Shown in pieces: positions 28,580 to 37,532 of a stretch of DNA of 64,000 nt. Both the position numbers and the translations under genes were made by a program. Positions within the stretch are counted from its first letter, which is position 1. Each line of letters begins with the position of its first letter. The notes under the pieces were generated by a model. That model did no database searches and was not told where the DNA came from. It was given only the letters and a program-made list of their open reading frames with translations. This stretch comes from Belnapia rosea (GTDB lineage: Bacteria > Pseudomonadota > Alphaproteobacteria > Acetobacterales > Acetobacteraceae), in contig NZ_FMZX01000002.1 in NCBI RefSeq assembly GCF_900101615.1, positions 124,001 through 188,000 of the forward strand, given 5' to 3'.

Positions 28580-29194
28580 CTAACCGCCGCCCGTCAGTAC
28601 CCGCCAGGGCGCCCAGGCCTCGATCAGTGCGGCCATCGCGGCATAGCCGGCGGCGTCCGGATGGATGCCGTCGCCCCGTGCGGCACCGTGCCGCCAGGCG
28701 GCCTGGGCCGAGAGCGGCCCGTGCAGCGGCAGGAACGGCACCTGCACCGCATGCGCCACCGCCGCGAGCTCCGGCGAGAGGGCAGCGGTGCGCGTGTCAT
28801 GCGCTGCGTCGTGCAGCGCTGGCGGGGGCCCCAGCATCAGCGTCGTCCAGCGCGCCGCCGACCAGCCGAGCAGCGCCGCAGCATTGTCGAGGGTCGCCTC
28901 AAGCGGCACGCGCGGCATGCCATCCTCGAAGGTCACGTCATTGGCGCCGAAGCAGAAGACCACGGCATGCGTGTCACCGCTGGCGGCGAGCAGCCGTGCC
29001 AGCACCTCCGCCTCCGCACGGCGGCGGATTTCGGCGCTGGTGTCGCGCCGGACGCCAAGATTGTAGGCGGTGGTGGCAACGCCCCGGTGCCAGGCAGCGG
29101 CGGTGATGCGGCCGACATAGCCGAGCGCCGTCTCATCGCCGACACCGGCGGTAAAGCTGTCGCCGACGAAGCAGATCCGCAGGTCGTGGCTCAT
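28580..29194 (-). CDS. SGNH/GDSL-family hydrolase
   Basis: A 204-residue esterase/lipase-fold enzyme. Block I is RICFVGDSFTAG with the catalytic Ser, block III is FGANDV with the oxyanion Asn, and block V is GDGIHPDAAGY with the catalytic Asp and His. There is no signal peptide, so it should act in the cytoplasm. Its ATG overlaps the stop of the upstream YCII-domain gene (ATGA). Substrate unknown. Confidence 0.9.
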   Translation of the reverse strand: MSHDLRICFVGDSFTAGVGDETALGYVGRITAAAWHRGVATTAYNLGVRRDTSAEIRRRAEAEVLARLLAASGDTHAVVFCFGANDVTFEDGMPRVPLEATLDNAAALLGWSAARWTTLMLGPPPALHDAAHDTRTAALSPELAAVAHAVQVPFLPLHGPLSAQAAWRHGAARGDGIHPDAAGYAAMAALIEAWAPWRVLTGGG

Positions 29195-29841
29195 GCGGCG
29201 CCTGGCAGGGGGCGGTAGGGCAGGGGAGCGAAGCGGGTGGGGTAGAGGGTAATCTCCTGCCAGACCCCGCCGGTGACATAAGGATCGTCGGCCATCCAGG
29301 CGCGGGCCGAGGCTTCGTCCGGCCGGGCGATGACGGCGATGGAGCCGATCATGCGCCCATCCGGCCAATCGAGGATGGCGCCGCCGAGAGCCAGGGTGCC
29401 GTCCTCGGCGGCCGGGCGGACACGCTCCATATGCGCGCCACGCACGGCGAGGCGGCGTAGCTCGGCATCCGCATCCCGTCCGTCCAGGGCGAGGATGACA
29501 GTATGGGTCGGCGCGCTCGCGGTCGGCGCGCCGGGCTGCGGCAGCGGCCTGTAGGGCAGGGGAGCGATGCGGAAAGGGTAGGTCGCTACCCGTTGCCAGA
29601 CACCCTCGTGATTGAACGGCTCGGCGGCCAGGTAGGCGTCGAGCCCAGCCTGGTCCGGCACGTCCAGCACCATCAGCGAGCCGGCTGGGCGGCCGGCTGC
29701 TGTGAAGAGCGGCACCCCGAGTGCGAGCCTCCCATCGGCGGCCCAGGATGTGATGACATCGAGATGCCGGTCGCGCGCGGTCATGCGGCGGGACAGGGCC
29801 GCCTCATCATCGCCGTCGAATGCCAGGATTGCATAGCCCAT
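29191..29841 (-). CDS. Tandem YCII-domain protein
   Basis: A 216-residue protein made of two YCII-related domains. Each half has an opening strand (GYAILAFDGDD; HTVILALDGRD), a GRLALGVPL or GTLALGGAI segment, a middle Asp/Ala-rich helix, and a closing IAPLPYRPLP or FAPLPYRPLP. The repeat of this last motif shows the duplication. YCII proteins are small dimers, some of them enzymes or dehalogenase-like; here dimerisation is internal. The ATG at 29841 is preferred over TTG 29847 because GGGAGGG then has normal spacing. It is translationally coupled to the SGNH hydrolase. Confidence 0.85.
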   Translation of the reverse strand: MGYAILAFDGDDEAALSRRMTARDRHLDVITSWAADGRLALGVPLFTAAGRPAGSLMVLDVPDQAGLDAYLAAEPFNHEGVWQRVATYPFRIAPLPYRPLPQPGAPTASAPTHTVILALDGRDADAELRRLAVRGAHMERVRPAAEDGTLALGGAILDWPDGRMIGSIAVIARPDEASARAWMADDPYVTGGVWQEITLYPTRFAPLPYRPLPGAA

Positions 29842-29857
29842 GATCAAGCCCTCCCAT

Positions 29858-29876
29858 GCCCGAGCATGGCTCGGGC
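29858..29876 (-). terminator. Stem-loop after the small hydrophilic-protein gene
   Basis: GCCCGAGC-atg-GCTCGGGC forms a perfect 8-bp hairpin about 34 bp downstream of the stop at 29910. It likely ends the small gene's transcript or separates it from the YCII gene. There is no U run. Confidence 0.45.
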
Positions 29877-29909
29877 GGCGCGGGATGGCCAGATGGCTAT
29901 GCGTTGCGG

Positions 29910-30152
29910 CTATCGGTTGGTGCGGCCGCGCCGGTTGGGCGAAACGGCGCCGGAGGGGCTGACATCATTCATCACATCGCCCTCGACGGTGTTGGCGCCC
30001 TCGATCTCTTCCGGATCGGCACTGGTGCGGGAGAAGACTCCCTTCGAGGCGCCGATGCCCGGATTGCGCTCCAGGTCATCCGGTGGGCGCGGGGTGTCGA
30101 TGCTGCGGCCATCGCCCTGATTGTCGGGGCCGGTATTGTGCTTGTTGCTCAT
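29910..30152 (-). CDS. Small hydrophilic protein under an EcfG-type promoter
   Basis: An 80-residue, highly charged protein without hydrophobic segments (MSNKHNTGPDNQGDGRSID...), rich in Asn, Gly, Asp, Pro and Ser. It should be disordered, like small stress-induced proteins of alphaproteobacteria. GGGGA lies 7-8 nt before the ATG. A perfect EcfG-type promoter, GGAAC-N16-CGTT, ends 29 bp upstream of the ATG, so it is probably a general-stress gene. I do not recognise a family. Confidence 0.75.
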   Translation of the reverse strand: MSNKHNTGPDNQGDGRSIDTPRPPDDLERNPGIGASKGVFSRTSADPEEIEGANTVEGDVMNDVSPSGAVSPNRRGRTNR

Positions 30153-30181
30153 GGCTTTTCCCCGTGGGTGGAGACGCCCTG

Positions 30182-30206
30182 AACGGATGGCAGCGGCAGG
30201 TGTTCC
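30182..30206 (-). promoter_or_regulatory. EcfG-type general-stress promoter
   Basis: On the minus strand the site is GGAAC-N16-CGTT (GGAAC at 30206-30202, CGTT at 30185-30182), an exact match to the EcfG consensus. The expected transcription start leaves a leader of about 20 nt with a good ribosome-binding site. The -35 element sits in the loop of a perfect hairpin described separately. Confidence 0.7.
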
Positions 30207-30217
30207 CTGCCGCTGCC
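30189..30217. terminator. Perfect 12-bp hairpin after phaB
   Basis: GGCAGCGGCAGG and CCTGCCGCTGCC flank a 5-nt loop. It begins 18 nt beyond the phaB stop codon and is a plausible terminator for phaB. It contains the -35 element of the next gene's promoter and part of its spacer. Confidence 0.65.
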
Positions 30218-30234
30218 TGCGATGTCGTGGCGCG

Positions 30235-30957
30235 TCAGTACATGTGCTGGCCGCCATTGATGGACAGAGTCGAGCCGGTGATGAAATCCGCATCGTCCGC
30301 GGTGAGGAAGACGACGCCGCGGGCGATGTCCTGGGCGGTGCCGAGCCGGCCGCGCGGAATGCGCGCGATGATCTTCTCGAGCACATCTGCCGGCACCGCG
30401 CGCACCATCTCGGTATCGACATAGCCCGGGGCGATGGCGTTGACGGTGATGGAGACGCGCGCACCTTCCTGCGCCAGGGCCTTGGTGAAGCCATGGATGC
30501 CGGATTTCGCCGCGGCGTAGTTCACCTGGCCATACTGGCCGGCTTGGCCGTTGATCGAGCCGATATTGACGATGCGGCCGAACTTCCGCGCCGTCATGCC
30601 ATCCCAGACCAGTTTCGCCATGTTGTAGCAGGAGCCGAGATTGGTATCGATCACGCTGTCCCACATCTCGCGGGTCATGCGCTTCATCGTGCCGTCGCGG
30701 GTGATGCCGGCATTGTTCACCAGGATGTCGATCGGTCCCACCTCGGCCTCGATCCGCTCCACCGCTTCGGTGCAGGCGGTGAAATCCGAGACGTCGAATT
30801 TGTAGCAGCGGATGCCGGTGCGTTCCGTGAAGGCGGCGGCCGCGGCATCGTTGCCGGCATAGCTGGCGACGACGGTGCGGCCAGCCGCCTGCAGCCCCTC
30901 ACTGATGGCTGCGCCGATGCCGCGTTGACCACCGGTAACCAATGCAACCCGACTCAT
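30235..30957 (-). CDS. phaB: Acetoacetyl-CoA reductase
   Basis: A 240-residue SDR that reduces acetoacetyl-CoA to (R)-3-hydroxybutyryl-CoA with NADPH, the second step of PHB synthesis. The cofactor motif TGGQRGIGAAI, NNAGITRD, the active site NIGSINGQAGQYGQVNYAAAKSG in its S-Y-K arrangement, and the C-terminal SINGGQHMY are all typical of PhaB. GGAGGAAG precedes the ATG. It stands apart from phaA and phaC, which are not in this window; phaZ is 15 kb away. Confidence 0.95.
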   Translation of the reverse strand: MSRVALVTGGQRGIGAAISEGLQAAGRTVVASYAGNDAAAAAFTERTGIRCYKFDVSDFTACTEAVERIEAEVGPIDILVNNAGITRDGTMKRMTREMWDSVIDTNLGSCYNMAKLVWDGMTARKFGRIVNIGSINGQAGQYGQVNYAAAKSGIHGFTKALAQEGARVSITVNAIAPGYVDTEMVRAVPADVLEKIIARIPRGRLGTAQDIARGVVFLTADDADFITGSTLSINGGQHMY

Positions 30958-31102
30958 GATCTTCCTCCCCTTTTGGATGCGGTCCTAGGTCAACGCGGAT
31001 TGGGCTGCAGGATCAAGCGGGAATGACAGGATGGCGCCATTGCCCCGCTGGCTGGCCGGGGCTAACCGCATCGGCATGCCCGACCGGAACCGGAGAGCCG
31101 CC

Positions 31103-32083
31103 ATGCCTTGTCCTGCCATCACCCGTCGCCGCCTGATGCTTGGCCTCGGCACGGCCGGTCTGGCCCGCCCTGCCATGGCCCAGACGGCACGTGCGGTGAC
31201 CATCGTCGTGCCCTATGCCGCGGGCGGCGGCACCGACATCACCGGGCGGGAATTCGCCCAGGTCTTCGCCCCCGAGATCGGGCAGACGGTGGTGGTCGAC
31301 AATCGCGGTGGCGCAGCGGGGCATGTCGGCTCGGTCAGCGTGGCACGGTCGCGGCCCGATGCGACGACGCTGCTCTTCGCCGTCTCGACCAATATCGTGG
31401 TGAACCCGCATCTGCAGAGGGGCGACCGGGTGGAACTGACGACGGCGCTGCAGCCGGTGGCGCAGGTTTCCTCCTACCAATACGTGCTGGTGGTGCATCC
31501 CGACGTCCCGGCGCGTAACCTGGGCGAGTTGCTGGCCTATATCCGGAAGCAACCGAAGGGGGATCTGACCTATTCCTCGGGCGGCGTCGGCAATGCCAAC
31601 CACCTGGCGGGGGTTCTCTTCTCCGAAGCCGCGGGCATCGGGATGGAGCACGTGCCCTATCGCGGCACGGCGCCGGCGCTGCTGGATGTGGTGGCGGGAC
31701 GGGTGACGATGAATTTCTCCTCGCCCCCGCCGGCCCTCGCCCTGGTGCGGGAGGGCAAGCTACGTGCCATCGCGGTGACGGGGGAGCGGCGCATCGCCGC
31801 CCTGCCGGAGGTGCCCACCCTCACCGAGGCCGGGCTGCCCGGCGCGGTCATCACCGGCTGGCATGGCGTCTTCGCCCCGGTCGGCGTGCCGGCCGAGGTG
31901 ATGGACCGGCTGGAGGCTGCCGCTCGCCGCGCCTCCGCCACGCCGAAATTCCTCGACCGGCTGGAGCATGACGGGCTGGAGCCGGCGCCGGACCGGCCAC
32001 GGGCCGCCTTCGCCGAGGCGGTGAAGGCGGAGAGCGCCTTCTGGGCGCGGAAGGTGAAGGAACTCGATATCAAGCTCGAATAG
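31103..32083 (+). CDS. Bug/TctC-family solute-binding protein
   Basis: A 326-residue periplasmic binding protein. The signal contains TRRRLMLGLGTAGLARPAMA, resembling a twin-arginine signal. The mature part has VTIVVPYAAGGGTDITGRE, VVVDNRGGAAGHVG and GITGWHG-like motifs of the family. GGAG lies about 8 nt before the ATG at 31103. No transporter is adjacent. A GCCCCG/CGGGGC hairpin (31042-31062) precedes it. Confidence 0.88.
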   Translation: MPCPAITRRRLMLGLGTAGLARPAMAQTARAVTIVVPYAAGGGTDITGREFAQVFAPEIGQTVVVDNRGGAAGHVGSVSVARSRPDATTLLFAVSTNIVVNPHLQRGDRVELTTALQPVAQVSSYQYVLVVHPDVPARNLGELLAYIRKQPKGDLTYSSGGVGNANHLAGVLFSEAAGIGMEHVPYRGTAPALLDVVAGRVTMNFSSPPPALALVREGKLRAIAVTGERRIAALPEVPTLTEAGLPGAVITGWHGVFAPVGVPAEVMDRLEAAARRASATPKFLDRLEHDGLEPAPDRPRAAFAEAVKAESAFWARKVKELDIKLE

Positions 32084-32104
32084 GGAGCGGCCCCGGCCGG
32101 CGCG

Positions 32105-32710
32105 CTACCAGCGGCGCCAGCCATAGGGATGGCCCCAGGGGCGGCCCCAGTAGCCACGTCCGCCATAGACGCCGAAGGAGACGCTCGGTCCCCAATAGGG
32201 ATAGGCGGGGTAGGCATAGGGCACGGCATAGCCATAAGCCGGCACCGGATAGGCGGCGATGGCCGGCGGTGGCGCCTGCACCGTGTTGCCGGCGCTGGTC
32301 ATGCACTGGGCGTAGGCCACGTCGTAGCGGCCTTGCAGGTTGCCGCTGGAGGTCTGGGCATTGTTGGCGCCGATGGCCGATCCGGTCAGCAACCCGGCAC
32401 CGGCGCCGACCGCTGCCCCGGTCCCTGCTGCTCCGCCCGCCGCACCGAGCAGCGCGCCGGCTGTGGCGCCCAGGGCGGTGCCGACCACGGCGCTGCCCAC
32501 CGCCGCCTGGTTGGAGGCCTGGGCAGGGGTGGTGCCGCCGATCGAGGCCTGCGCGTAGTTCCGGCAGTTGAGATCCTCACCCTGGAACTGCGCCATGTCC
32601 TTGCCCTTGGCCGGCATGGCGTAAAAGCTGGGGCCTGTCGGCGGCGCCACGGCACAGGCGGCGAGGGACAGCGGGAGGATCAGCGCGATATAGGCGCGTG
32701 CGGGTATCAT
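32105..32710 (-). CDS. Glycine-zipper lipoprotein
   Basis: A 201-residue envelope protein. The signal MIPARAYIALILPLSLAAC ends with a lipobox. A central segment of alternating Gly and Ala (about residues 75-110) forms a glycine-zipper helix pair, as in outer-membrane-associated proteins. The C-terminal third is rich in Tyr, Pro, Gly and Trp. AAGAAGAG precedes the ATG. The role is unknown; many such proteins associate with the outer membrane. It is convergent with the upstream Bug gene. Confidence 0.85.
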   Translation of the reverse strand: MIPARAYIALILPLSLAACAVAPPTGPSFYAMPAKGKDMAQFQGEDLNCRNYAQASIGGTTPAQASNQAAVGSAVVGTALGATAGALLGAAGGAAGTGAAVGAGAGLLTGSAIGANNAQTSSGNLQGRYDVAYAQCMTSAGNTVQAPPPAIAAYPVPAYGYAVPYAYPAYPYWGPSVSFGVYGGRGYWGRPWGHPYGWRRW

Positions 32711-32795
32711 CTCGGCTCTTCTTCGCAAAGGAACCATCATCCGGGATATAGGGCGCGGCCGGTGGAAAGTCGCCCTATCGTTGCATGTCAGTGCG

Positions 32796-33893
32796 TTAAG
32801 CCTCTCGTGAGCCCTCCACCAACAGCCGGGCGAAAAGCGGCATGGCGGCTTCCAGCGCTCTGACCTCCACGCATTCCCGCGGCGTATGCGCGGTCTCGAT
32901 CGAACCCGGCCCGAGGACGACGCAGGGTGCGAGGGCCTGCAGCTCCGAGGCATCGGTGCCGAAGGCCGCGGTGCGGGGGGCCTGGCCCGAGAGACTCGCG
33001 GCCTGCCGCACCAGCGGGTGGTCTTCGGCAAGTTCCGGCGCCTGCCCCTCGGCGGCCATGTCCAGCTCCACCCCCGCCCGGGCCGCGGCGGCGCGGATCT
33101 CGGCCAGGATCGGCTCCCGGTCGAGGCTGCGGCTGGCGCGGAACTTGATGCGGCAGGTGGCGAGCGGCACTGTGACGTTCACCGCCGCGCCATGGTTGTC
33201 GAGCACCAGGTTGAAGTCGGTGAAGGGCGGATCGTAGGCCGCATCGTGCAGCGCCGGATCCTCGCGCAGGCGGAGATGGATCGCCCGCATCTCCATGAGG
33301 AAGGGGATCAGCGCCCAATTGGCGTTGCGGCCGGCCGCGCCCGAGGAATGCGCCTGGACCCCATGGGCACGGGCGATGATGTTGACCGAGGAACGGTGGC
33401 CGCGCACCGGCACCAGCCCGGTCGGCTCCGCGACGATGATGCCCCGCAGGCCGAGGGAGCGTGCCAGGGCGCTGCCGGCCATGGCCCGGGCACCGGCTTT
33501 GGTGGTTTCCTCATCCGTGGTGATGAGGAGGGTGGCCGGCGCCCCCTCCGGTACCGACTTCGCCGCCAGGATGCAGGCGGCCACCGCGCCCTTCATGTCG
33601 ACGCTGCCGAGACCATGGAGGATGCCGCCTTCGAGGCGAGGGGCCCAGGGGTCCTCGGTCCAGCCGGTCTCCGGAACCGTATCCATATGGCCGGAAAGGG
33701 CGAGGCCGCCCGGCGGGCCGCGATGGGCGACCAGGGCGCGCTTCGCCACGCCCTGGGCATCGGCATAGTCCAGCCGCTCGATCTCGAAGCCGGCGAGCTC
33801 CGCCTCGATCCGCTCGGCAATGGCGAGGTTGGAGACGGAGGAGCGGCTGTCGATGGCGACGAGGTCGGCGGCGAGGCGCAGGAGGGGGGTCAT
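32796..33893 (-). CDS. M20-family metallopeptidase (acetylornithine deacetylase type)
   Basis: A 365-residue M20 amidohydrolase. Metal ligands are visible: His and Asp in LSGHMDTVP, Asp in GLGSVDMKGA, the Glu pair in TTDEETTKAG, and His in ETAHTPRECVE. GVQAHSS marks the lid/dimerisation domain. Such enzymes remove acyl groups from amino acids (ArgE, DapE and relatives); length fits ArgE. The ribosome-binding site is weak. Divergent from the threonine-synthase-like gene with a 45-bp gap, so the two may be co-regulated. Confidence 0.9.
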   Translation of the reverse strand: MTPLLRLAADLVAIDSRSSVSNLAIAERIEAELAGFEIERLDYADAQGVAKRALVAHRGPPGGLALSGHMDTVPETGWTEDPWAPRLEGGILHGLGSVDMKGAVAACILAAKSVPEGAPATLLITTDEETTKAGARAMAGSALARSLGLRGIIVAEPTGLVPVRGHRSSVNIIARAHGVQAHSSGAAGRNANWALIPFLMEMRAIHLRLREDPALHDAAYDPPFTDFNLVLDNHGAAVNVTVPLATCRIKFRASRSLDREPILAEIRAAAARAGVELDMAAEGQAPELAEDHPLVRQAASLSGQAPRTAAFGTDASELQALAPCVVLGPGSIETAHTPRECVEVRALEAAMPLFARLLVEGSREA

Positions 33894-33938
33894 CCGCCAA
33901 GCCTTGCCGCGAGCGGGGGAAAGGGCAAGTCTCCGCTC

Positions 33939-35063
33939 ATGGAAGCCCTTGCCTATCTCGACCCGCGCACCGGCCGCACCTGGCCGCTCGGCGCCCCCCG
34001 CTGGTGTGGGGACAACCAGGAACCGCTGCTGCTGACCGACCTGCCCGGCATCGGGCGGGAGCAGGTGGACCGCTCGACCCGGAGCCTCTGGCGCTACCGC
34101 GCGGCGCTGCCTCCGCTGAAGGCGGAGCCGATCACCATGGGCGAGGGCTGCACCCCGCTGGTGCCGCGGCGGATCGGCGGGGCCGAGGCGCTGCTGAAAT
34201 GCGAATGGTTCATGCCGACCGGCAGCTTCAAGGACCGTGGCGCCTCCGTCATGCTCTCCCTGTTGCGGGCGGAGGGCGTGACCGCCGTGCTGGAGGACAG
34301 CAGCGGCAATGGCGGCGCGGCCATCGCCGCCTATGCCGCGGCCGGGGGCATGCGGGCGAAGATCATGGTGCCCGCCAGCACCTCGCCGGCGAAGACGGTG
34401 CAGAGCCGGGCCTCGGGGGCGGAGATCGAGCTGGTGCCGGGCAACCGCCAGGACTGCGCCGATGCCGCGCTGCGCGAGGCGGCCAGCATCTTCTACGCCA
34501 GCCACAACTGGCATCCCTATTTCCTCCAGGGCACCAAGACCCTCGCCTATGAGCTCTGGGAGGATCTCGGCTTCCAGGCGCCCGACAACGTCATCATCCC
34601 CTGCGGCGCCGGCTCCAACGTCCTCGGCTGCGCCATCGGCTTCGGCGAGCTGCTGCGGGCCGGCAGCATCGACCGGCTGCCGCGCATCTTCGCCGCCCAG
34701 CCGGCGAATTGCGCGCCCATCGCCCGCGCCTTCCTCGACCTCGACCCGGAGCCGGCGCGGCCGACCATCGCCGAGGGCACGGCGATCGCCCAGCCGCTCA
34801 GGCTGCCGGAATGTATCGGCGTGCTGCGCCAGACCCAGGGTGGGGCGGTGATGCTGAGCGAGGAGGCGATCGCCGCCGCGACGCTCGACCTGGCGCGGAG
34901 CGGCATCTATGTCGAGCCGACCTGCGCCCAGGCGGCGGCGGCCTTCGCCAAGCTGCTCGGCACCGGCACGATCCGGCCGGAGGAGCGGACCGTAGTGGTG
35001 CTGACCGGTACGGGGCTGAAGGCGACGCCCCGCATCGCTGAACTGCTGGGAGTGGCGCTGTGA
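33939..35063 (+). CDS. Threonine-synthase-like PLP enzyme
   Basis: A 374-residue fold-type II PLP enzyme. The cofactor lysine is in MPTGSFKDRGASVML, and the phosphate cup is SSGNGGAAIAAYA. The Cys-rich N-terminal zinc-like segment of some threonine synthases is missing. It resembles threonine synthase class II and the diaminopropionate/threonine dehydratase group. A dedicated alphaproteobacterial ThrC is usually longer, so this may be a catabolic paralogue. The next gene starts within its stop codon (GTGA), so the two are translationally coupled. Confidence 0.85.
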   Translation: MEALAYLDPRTGRTWPLGAPRWCGDNQEPLLLTDLPGIGREQVDRSTRSLWRYRAALPPLKAEPITMGEGCTPLVPRRIGGAEALLKCEWFMPTGSFKDRGASVMLSLLRAEGVTAVLEDSSGNGGAAIAAYAAAGGMRAKIMVPASTSPAKTVQSRASGAEIELVPGNRQDCADAALREAASIFYASHNWHPYFLQGTKTLAYELWEDLGFQAPDNVIIPCGAGSNVLGCAIGFGELLRAGSIDRLPRIFAAQPANCAPIARAFLDLDPEPARPTIAEGTAIAQPLRLPECIGVLRQTQGGAVMLSEEAIAAATLDLARSGIYVEPTCAQAAAAFAKLLGTGTIRPEERTVVVLTGTGLKATPRIAELLGVAL

Positions 35064-36160
35064 CCCTCGATGACCTGCCGACCCCCTGCCTGGTGCTCGA
35101 TCTCGGCCTGCTGCGGCGGAACCTTGCGGCGATGCAGGCGGCGGTGGACCGCCACCCGGGCCTGGTGTTGCGGCCCCATTTGAAGACCGCGAAGAGCCGC
35201 GAGGTGGCGCGTCTTGCCTCACCGGATTTCGGCCCGGTGACGGTCAGCACCTTGGCGGAGGCACGCTACTTCGCCGAGGCCGGCTGGCGAGACCAGATCT
35301 ATGCCGTCGGCATCGTGCCGGCGAAGCTCGATGCCGTCGCCGCGCTGAACGAGGCGGGCGCAGCGGTGAAGGTCATCACCGACGACCTCGATATGGCCCG
35401 CGCCATCGCCCTCCACCCCGGGCCTATCGAGGCGCTGATCGAGGTGGATGTGGGGGAGGGGCGCGGCGGCATCGCGCCTGAGGACCCGTTGCTGGAGGCG
35501 ATCGGCGCCGCGCTCGGTCCGCGCCTCGCCGGCGTGCTGAGCCATTCCGGCCACAGCTACAACGGCCGCAGCCCGGAAGCGATGGCCGAGGTGGCGGAGG
35601 CGGAGCGCCTCGGCATCACCGCCGCCGCCGCCCGGCTGCGGGCTGCGGGGCTGCCCGTGCGGATCGTCTCGCTTGGCTCTTCCCCGACCGCCTTGCATGC
35701 GAGGCGAATGGATGGCGTCACCGATGTGCGGGCAGGCGTCTACATGTTCGGCGACCTGTTCCAGGCCCAGCTCGCTACCCATGCGGTGGAGGACATCGCG
35801 CTGACCGTGCTGGCCTCGGTGATCGGCCGGAGCGAGGCACGCAACACGCTGCTGCTCGATGCCGGCGCGCTAGCGCTGTCCAAGGACCGCAGCACCCAGG
35901 CCGCGCCCCGCGACTACGGCTTCGGCCTGGTGCTCGACCGGCTCGGCCGGCCGAGCCTTGGTGAGGCCATCGTCGCCCGCGCCTATCAGGAGCATGGCGA
36001 GGTCCGCAACGACGCGCCCTTGCCCGCCTTGCCGCTCGGCACCCGCCTCCGGGTCGCGCCGAACCACTGCTGCCTGACCGCGGCGGCGCATGACCGCTAC
36101 TACGTCGTGGACGGCAATGCGCAGGTGATCGCGGTTTGGGACAGGGTGAACGGCTGGTAG
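35060..36160 (+). CDS. DSD1-type PLP enzyme (D-threonine aldolase/D-serine dehydratase-like)
   Basis: A 366-residue alanine-racemase-fold enzyme. The start region [20 protein letters not shown] and PHLKTAKS, holding the PLP-lysine, are typical. The metal site shows as His and Cys in [20 protein letters not shown] near the C-terminus, as in D-threonine aldolases and eukaryotic-type D-serine dehydratases. GTG is the start, with GGGAG upstream, and overlaps the stop of the preceding gene. Together with the threonine-synthase-like enzyme it suggests metabolism of hydroxy-amino acids. The exact D-amino acid is unknown. Confidence 0.88.
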   Translation: MTLDDLPTPCLVLDLGLLRRNLAAMQAAVDRHPGLVLRPHLKTAKSREVARLASPDFGPVTVSTLAEARYFAEAGWRDQIYAVGIVPAKLDAVAALNEAGAAVKVITDDLDMARAIALHPGPIEALIEVDVGEGRGGIAPEDPLLEAIGAALGPRLAGVLSHSGHSYNGRSPEAMAEVAEAERLGITAAAARLRAAGLPVRIVSLGSSPTALHARRMDGVTDVRAGVYMFGDLFQAQLATHAVEDIALTVLASVIGRSEARNTLLLDAGALALSKDRSTQAAPRDYGFGLVLDRLGRPSLGEAIVARAYQEHGEVRNDAPLPALPLGTRLRVAPNHCCLTAAAHDRYYVVDGNAQVIAVWDRVNGW

Positions 36161-36174
36161 GAGGCATCGTGACC

Positions 36175-37482
36175 ATGGCCAGGCGCTGGCTGTCCTTGCT
36201 CTATGTGCAGGTGCTGATCGCCATCGTCCTCGGCGTCACCTTCGGGGTGCTCTGGCCGGAGGCGGGGGCGGCACTGAAGCCGCTTGGCGACGGCTTCATC
36301 AAGCTGATCAAGATGGTGATCGCCCCGGTGGTGTTCTGCACCGTGGTCCACGGCATTGCCAGCGTGAAGGATGCCGGGCGGATCGGCCGCGTCGGCGTCA
36401 AGGCGCTGGTCTATTTCGAGGTGGTCTCCACCTTCGCCCTTGCCCTCGGGCTGATCGTGGCGAAGGTCTTCCAGACCGGCTCCGGCTTCAACATCGACCC
36501 GAGCCAGCTCGACGCCAAGGCCGTTCAGGGCTACGCGCAGCGCGCCCAGTCGGACAGCGTGATTGGCCATTTCATGGCGATCATCCCCGATACCTTCATC
36601 GGTGCCTTCGCCCAGGGTGAGCTGCTGCAGGTGCTGCTGCTCGCGGTGCTGACCGGCTTCGCCATCAACGCCCTGCCCGAGCGCGCGCGCGATGCTGCGA
36701 CGCATGCCATCGACGGGCTGAGCGCCATCTTCTTCGGCGTCGTGAAGATCGTCGTCCGGGCGGCGCCTGTCGGGGCCTTCGGCGCCATGGCCTTCACCAT
36801 CGGCGCCTATGGCATCGGCTCGCTGCTCCAGCTTGGCGAGCTGGTAGCGACCTTCTATCTCACCTCCATCCTCTTCGTGCTGCTGGTGCTCGGCACCATC
36901 GCCCGCTTCTGCGGCTTCTCCATCCTCCGCTTCATCGCCTATATCCGTGAGGAGCTGCTGATCGTCCTCGGCACGTCGAGCAGCGAGAGCGTGCTGCCGC
37001 AGCTGATGCAGAAGCTGCAGCGCCTGGGATGCTCGCCCAATGTGGTCGGCCTCACTGTGCCGCTCGGCTACAGCTTCAACCTCGACGGCACCAATATCTA
37101 CATGACGCTGGCGACGATGTTCCTCGCCTATGCGACGAACACGCCACTGACCCTCGGGCAGGAGCTGACCATCCTGCTGGTCGCCATGCTGACCTCGAAG
37201 GGCGCCTCGGGCGTGACGGGGGCCGGCTTCGTGACGCTGGCGGCGACGCTCTCGGTCATCCCGGACATACCGATCACGGCACTCGCGGTCCTCGTCGGCA
37301 TCGACAAGTTCATGAGTGAGTGCCGAGCGCTGACCAACCTCGTCGGCAACGGCGTCGCCTGCATCGCGGTCAGCCGCTGGGAGAGCGAACTCGACACGGC
37401 GCAGCTGCAGGCCGAGTTGGCGCGTGGGCCGAGTACTCATGCGCTGGAGGATGCCGCGCCGGTCAGGGCCCCGGCGGAATAG
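36175..37482 (+). CDS. dctA: C4-dicarboxylate transporter DctA
   Basis: A 435-residue sodium/proton-coupled symporter for fumarate, malate and succinate. The N-terminal [16 protein letters not shown], the selectivity loop [14 protein letters not shown] and the substrate site [16 protein letters not shown] are diagnostic. Eight helices and two re-entrant hairpins are expected. ATG 36175 is 10 nt after AGGAGG; a GTG at 36169 is only 4 nt away and is also possible. It follows the D-amino-acid enzyme by 14 nt, so it may be part of the same transcript. Confidence 0.95.
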   Translation: MARRWLSLLYVQVLIAIVLGVTFGVLWPEAGAALKPLGDGFIKLIKMVIAPVVFCTVVHGIASVKDAGRIGRVGVKALVYFEVVSTFALALGLIVAKVFQTGSGFNIDPSQLDAKAVQGYAQRAQSDSVIGHFMAIIPDTFIGAFAQGELLQVLLLAVLTGFAINALPERARDAATHAIDGLSAIFFGVVKIVVRAAPVGAFGAMAFTIGAYGIGSLLQLGELVATFYLTSILFVLLVLGTIARFCGFSILRFIAYIREELLIVLGTSSSESVLPQLMQKLQRLGCSPNVVGLTVPLGYSFNLDGTNIYMTLATMFLAYATNTPLTLGQELTILLVAMLTSKGASGVTGAGFVTLAATLSVIPDIPITALAVLVGIDKFMSECRALTNLVGNGVACIAVSRWESELDTAQLQAELARGPSTHALEDAAPVRAPAE

Positions 37483-37532
37483 CTTGCGGCCGGGGGGCTG
37501 CCGGGCGAGGCTTCGCCAGGAGGTGTCCCCGC

